Below, piece after piece: positions 59,912-64,000 of a DNA stretch of 64,000 bases. Numbering within the stretch: the first letter of the stretch is position 1; each line of letters opens with the position of its first letter. The DNA is taken from assembly GCA_964036275.1 (NCBI GenBank), contig OZ038433.1, positions 9,341,048 through 9,405,047 of the forward strand, written 5' to 3'. Made by a program: the position numbers and the translations under genes. Origin of the DNA: Litoditis marina. Taxonomy: Eukaryota; Nematoda; Chromadorea; Rhabditida; Rhabditidae. A model generated the notes under the pieces. The model searched no databases and was not told the DNA's origin. It saw only the letters and a list, made by a program, of their open reading frames with translations.

Positions 59912-62900
59912 TCAGGCGGCTTCTGCGAGAAGTTTCTTGATCTCCTCCTCAAACGAGGCCGGGGAACTGGTGGGGGCATACCTGCAATGAGATAAGTCAT
60001 GTTGAGTGTATTCACCTCAGAAATGTTTTTTTAAAGCATACAAATATCACCCAGATTGGTCAAACGGTTATTCCCTATAGAATAGAATAGATATTCTCGC
60101 GATTTAACACGTGACTTCCATAAAGTATGTGACACTCCAAACACATGAATGGAGAGGAAAAACGAAGTTGAGGAGAAAAAGGGCATCTGTGGATCTGGGG
60201 ACCAATGTGGGTGACATAGCGGCGGGCCTGGGGACCAATGTGGGTGACATGGCGGCGGGCCTGGGGACCAATGTGGGTGACATGGCGGCGGGCCTGGGGA
60301 CCAATGTGGGTGACATAGCGGCGGATCTGAAGACCAATGTGGGTGACATAGCGGCGGATCTGGGGACCAATGTGGGTGACATGGCGGCGGATCTGGGGAC
60401 CAATGTGGGTGACATGGCGGCGGGCCTGGGGACCAATGTGGGTGACATGGCGGCGGGCCTGGGGACCAATGTGGGTGACATAGCGGCGGATCTGAAGACC
60501 AATGTGGGTGACATAGCGGCGGATCTGGGGACCAATGTGGGTGACATGGCGGCGGATCTGGGGACCAATGTGGGTGACATGGCGGCGGGCCTTGGGACCA
60601 ATGTGGGTGACATAGCGGCGGATCTGAAGACCAATGTGGGTGACATAGCGGCGGATCTGGGGACCAATGTGGGTGACATGGCGGCGGATCTGGGGACCAA
60701 TGTGGGTGACATAGCGACGGGCCTGGGGACCAATGTGGGTGACATAGCGGCGGGCCTGGGGACCAATGTGGGTGACATAGCGGCGGGCCTGGGGACCAAT
60801 GTGTGTGACATGGCGGCGGGCCTGGGGACCAATGTGGGTGACATGGCGGCGAGCGAGGAACCAGTTCAGGCCTCACATTATCTGGGGGGATGCAGTACAT
60901 ACACTACTTATGGGCAATGACGAAACGAAAATTGTACTTTGATTCGAAAGCGCACTTGATCTGCCAAAATTCGACTGAAAATCAAATTAAATCAAAGTAC
61001 AAACACAGCGGGGTCGCTGCGTATCATGTGCGTATTTTGACGCCCATTTGACACGTATTCTCGAACCATCGCTAAATGCTGAGGCTATGATGGAGAATCT
61101 TTTCCTTCTACCTGTTAACGACGTGACCCTTCTTATCGACGAGGAACTTGGTGAAGTTCCATTTGATGGCGTCGAGGAGGGTGCCTCCCTTCTCGTGCTT
61201 AAGCCAGTCCCAGAACGGATCCGCTTCCTTTCCGTTAACATTTATCTGTAACGATAGTTACATTAAAAAGGGCCGTCCTTTCCTGCTGATTGTCACGAGA
61301 CATTGATATCGCTCAGAGAAGAAAGGCGTGAACATTGTATTCTACTCTTATCTGCTGTGTCTGTAGTTGGATTCCTCCGTGATTCAGGTATAACCCTTAG
61401 TTTTGAATGTGTAGACAAACTAATCTGCAACCCAGACCCCCTTTGTTTGAGCCCGAACAACTGGTGGAAGGACTGTTGATGTGAGGAAGAGGTCTCGGTG
61501 CAATTCATGTCCGTACAAAACATTAATGGAAGTTTTGTAGAATTTGTTTTGGCTACTGTTTACCTTTCTCTATTTTATTCAACTGTGGTAATTCGATGAG
61601 CTTACGTTTTTTCCGTTGTTACTCTTTTGAGCAACAAATATTATTATTATAATCATTATGGAAGTAACACTGTACTGCCGTAACACAGATAAAAGTAATA
61701 AACACCGTACCTTAGCGTATAGGTCGGGCTCGTAGTCGAACTTGGTCTTGACGAAGCTCGCAATGTCCAGCTCGCACTGGGGTTCCTGAAATGGAGAAGT
61801 AATACAAATCGTGAAATATGACGAGAACCGAGTTCAAACCACAAGAAAGATTCAGTCATGCCCTATATCGAGCGATATTGTCTTCTGCTAGAAAACGACT
61901 ATAGCGTGTGCTCTTTCCAAACCAGTGTTTACGGTGTATCGCCCTATCACGTCCATAGTTTGATCCCAATGTTTTTGGTTGACTTGTTAAATGATAGATA
62001 TCAAACCCCGACAAGAATATGATCTCTCCCTAGGTTGACTGCTCACATATGCCCCCAATTGGAAAATGAATATGAAAATACAACTCGACTAGCCCTCTTA
62101 ACACGCGGTTTACAGTTTACTGTCATATTACGTTTGGCAACTCGGAACGCGCTCTGTTAATAACAAATTCGCGTTTAAGGTCGAAAGTGTATTGCAACAA
62201 ATCTAGAGATATAGTGTGCCCCGAAGAGATGTCAGACGACGAGAGGGAAATTCAATATATATGACAGCCACGCTGTGTAAACAGTAACTTACTGTTTTGT
62301 AACGACGCTTGTTCCTTAACATACATTCTACACGTATGCATTCTTTAACTTATTTGTTCAATTAATTCAGAACTTTCATTGTAACTAATGATTATCGTTT
62401 GATCATTTGTCCGCGGCATTTAAAAAAAAACTGAAATGAAACGCGGCTGGTACTCCCAACTCCCAACATAGTGTCCAAAAACCGTCAATCAGAGGGTTTC
62501 GTACACAGAAAACACTACAGTACGATTTTGTTTTCGGTTGGGTAATGTGTTATTCCTTCATTTTTGTGATATTTTTATTTTATATGGAGCATAATAACTA
62601 GTAATATCGATCGCCCACCTGTCCGCCGAACTGGTTGCAGGGAAAGGCGGCCACCCTTAGTCCCTGTGCGTGGTACTTCTCGTGCAGCTCCTTCAACTCG
62701 CGGTAGTTGCTGTTGGTGAAACCACACTGGGAGGCCACGTTCACCACTATCACCACGTTCCCCCTGAACACGGCACGCTTGTATACAGTTGGTTCCATCA
62801 ATTGGTAACTTTCTACGGGCATATTCGGAACATTTAACGGCGTTTATCTAACGAACACATAGAATTGTACTGTTTTTACTTAAAAGCTCTATAATATTAC

Positions 62901-63757
62901 TGTAGAGGGTTATTGTTGCTTTCAACAGACTATAATACACAAAAGTATATCACAGCCGTATTCATAATGTATAGAAATCTGTTGGTTCTCAGGGGAGAGG
63001 TATCTTGATTCAAAGTGGTTGCGTCTGGGGTAGAGGCGAAACGTACCACTTTCTTCTCTCTCTTATTCCTATTTATTTAGTTTGATTTAGATATGTCGAG
63101 CTTGTTATTTATTTCTGTTGTAGAACGAAGTGTGAAGTTGACAATACCTTTTTGTATGGGAAAATTGAAGTTTGTTCTAGAAAAGAACAAGCGATTTTTT
63201 ATTGAAAACATTGATATTTAGTAGTTATATGGTAACACTGCCAAAGTGTCAGTGAGAATAACGAAGCATACTTTGGGTCAAAACACACTGACTGACTGCT
63301 ATATATATACGACCTATATTGTTACTGTACAGTACATCAACATAAACGAATGTCTACAGTACACTACAGTGTGAGTTTTGACGAAGAGTACACAACAGCT
63401 CGTTGTGCTATAGTTTCTTTCATTCGCATGCAGATTTCTAGATATTGTATGAACATTTTAGTTGACTATTTCTCCCAGCAAACGTTAGCCCTCCGAAGTT
63501 TCCAAGTTGAAGTGTGGTAGTTGTATCAAAGGAAAACTGCAACATTATGAACAACAGCCTAGAAATTCATTGGCTCGCTGCCATAATTCATGTTGACTTT
63601 ACTCGAACACATTCATGAAGTCGAGAAAAGAGTCAATACTTTTCTGGTTAGTCCGGAATGAAGTGGTTTCTCACTTGTACTTGTCCAATGAAACTTCCTT
63701 CCCTGAGGCGTCTTTCACCGAAAAGTCGTAAATGGTTTTGTGCTCTTTCTCTGTCAT
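59912..63757 (-). CDS. Glutathione peroxidase, cysteine type
   Basis: Five exons, 63757-63675, 62763-62619, 61785-61711, 61245-61112 and 59981-59912, join in frame to 168 residues, the normal size for a small cytosolic GPx. The catalytic motif [13 protein letters not shown] has Cys41 encoded by TGT where selenoenzymes have UGA-encoded selenocysteine. Other catalytic residues are Gln76 (NQFGGQ) and Trp130-Asn131 ([11 protein letters not shown]). It has neither signal peptide nor an oligomerisation loop, so it resembles the monomeric GPX4/thioredoxin-dependent type, which reduces lipid and other hydroperoxides. A CTCTTTCAG acceptor lies 19 nt before the ATG. The last intron (1.1 kb) contains a 660-bp minisatellite. 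Confidence 0.95.
60075..60186. repeat. Dispersed repeat shared with 43284-43400, copy 2
   Basis: AGAATAGAATAG, TCGCGATTTAACACGTGACT, TATGTGACACTCCAA and AAAAGGGCATC are colinear with the copy at 43284. The minisatellite begins right after it. Confidence 0.55.
60190..60850. repeat. 33-bp minisatellite, 20 copies
   Basis: Units of the type GGACCAATGTGGGTGACATA then GCGGCGGGCCTGG repeat 20 times at a period of 33 bp. Variants (GGGCCTGGGG, GATCTGGGG, GATCTGAAG; ATA or ATG) recur in a regular order, giving a higher-order pattern of three to five units. Because 33 is a multiple of three, frames on both strands stay open across the array. It is intronic and not part of the GPx reading frame. Confidence 0.97.
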
Positions 63758-64000
63758 TTCGTCCACAAACTCACTGCTGAAAGAGTCTTTGTTAATGAGG
63801 GATATCTTTTTTGTAGGAATGGGAAGGAAGTTCAAAAGAGCATGAGTGAGACCCGCAGTGAGTGAAACCTGAAGAGTTGAAGTAGCCTACTCAACCTCAA
63901 CTTGAATAAAAAGAGTGAGAATGAAATGAGAATGCCACTTTCACCAGGAAACAAGGCAAACGTTTCTGAATTTCACGTGAATTATTTCGCTATGACTTAG
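63758..64000. other. Upstream region of the GPx gene
   Basis: Contains the putative trans-splice acceptor CTCTTTCAG at about 63777-63785. Nothing else recognised. Confidence 0.5.

Noticed and set aside
60031..60920. Open frames of 246-289 residues on both strands with 11-residue repeats
   Set aside because: They are translations of the 33-bp minisatellite inside the GPx intron; opposite-strand frames are equally open and no family similarity is seen.

Overview
This is eukaryotic nuclear DNA from an invertebrate. Every recognisable protein is broken into short exons (mostly 60-200 bp) by GT-AG introns whose 3' splice sites are usually TTTCAG, TTCCAG or TTGCAG. All seven genes have a 3' splice acceptor 0-19 nt upstream of the most likely start codon, as in genomes that trans-splice a spliced leader. 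Together with a LACT-type beta-lactamase gene and a 1139-residue isoleucyl-tRNA synthetase, this suggests a nematode. I cannot exclude another spliced-leader-using phylum, and no mRNA is available to prove trans-splicing.

Layout. 1-10085 (minus): most of a KIDINS220/ARMS-like scaffold gene (ankyrin repeats, KAP P-loop NTPase, four membrane segments), whose 3' end lies outside the window. 10086-14615: gene-free, with three GA/CT microsatellites and a hairpin MITE. 14616-16429 (minus): a secretory-pathway FKBP prolyl isomerase. 17178-19587 (minus): a two-HMG-box TFAM-like mitochondrial DNA-packaging factor. 20220-23248: a 3.0-kb element with long inverted repeats and a 9-bp target duplication, resembling a non-autonomous Mutator-like transposon. 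23638-35144 (plus): a complete 29-exon cytosolic isoleucyl-tRNA synthetase. 38543-44348 (plus): a serine beta-lactamase/EstB-like (LACT-type) protein with an N-terminal membrane anchor. 46954-51782 (minus): an unfamiliar 351-residue protein, possibly a divergent 14-3-3. 51783-59911: gene-free and repeat-rich. 59912-63757 (minus): a cysteine-type glutathione peroxidase with a 20-copy, 33-bp minisatellite in its last intron.

The genes are unrelated housekeeping and scaffold functions and do not form a pathway. The TFAM-like and FKBP genes are adjacent on one strand 748 bp apart, so an operon is possible but unproven. Introns and spacers hold many small inverted-repeat elements and dispersed repeats. 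One family was seen only in introns, and one 13-bp motif recurs more than fifteen times.

No defence, toxin or biosynthetic system was found. The best candidates for novelty are the long-TIR transposon, the fourfold duplicated splice acceptor in the LACT-type gene, the decayed duplicate ankyrin exon, the minisatellite, the dispersed 13-bp motif and the divergent 14-3-3-like gene. All exon joins were made by hand from reading frame and splice signals.
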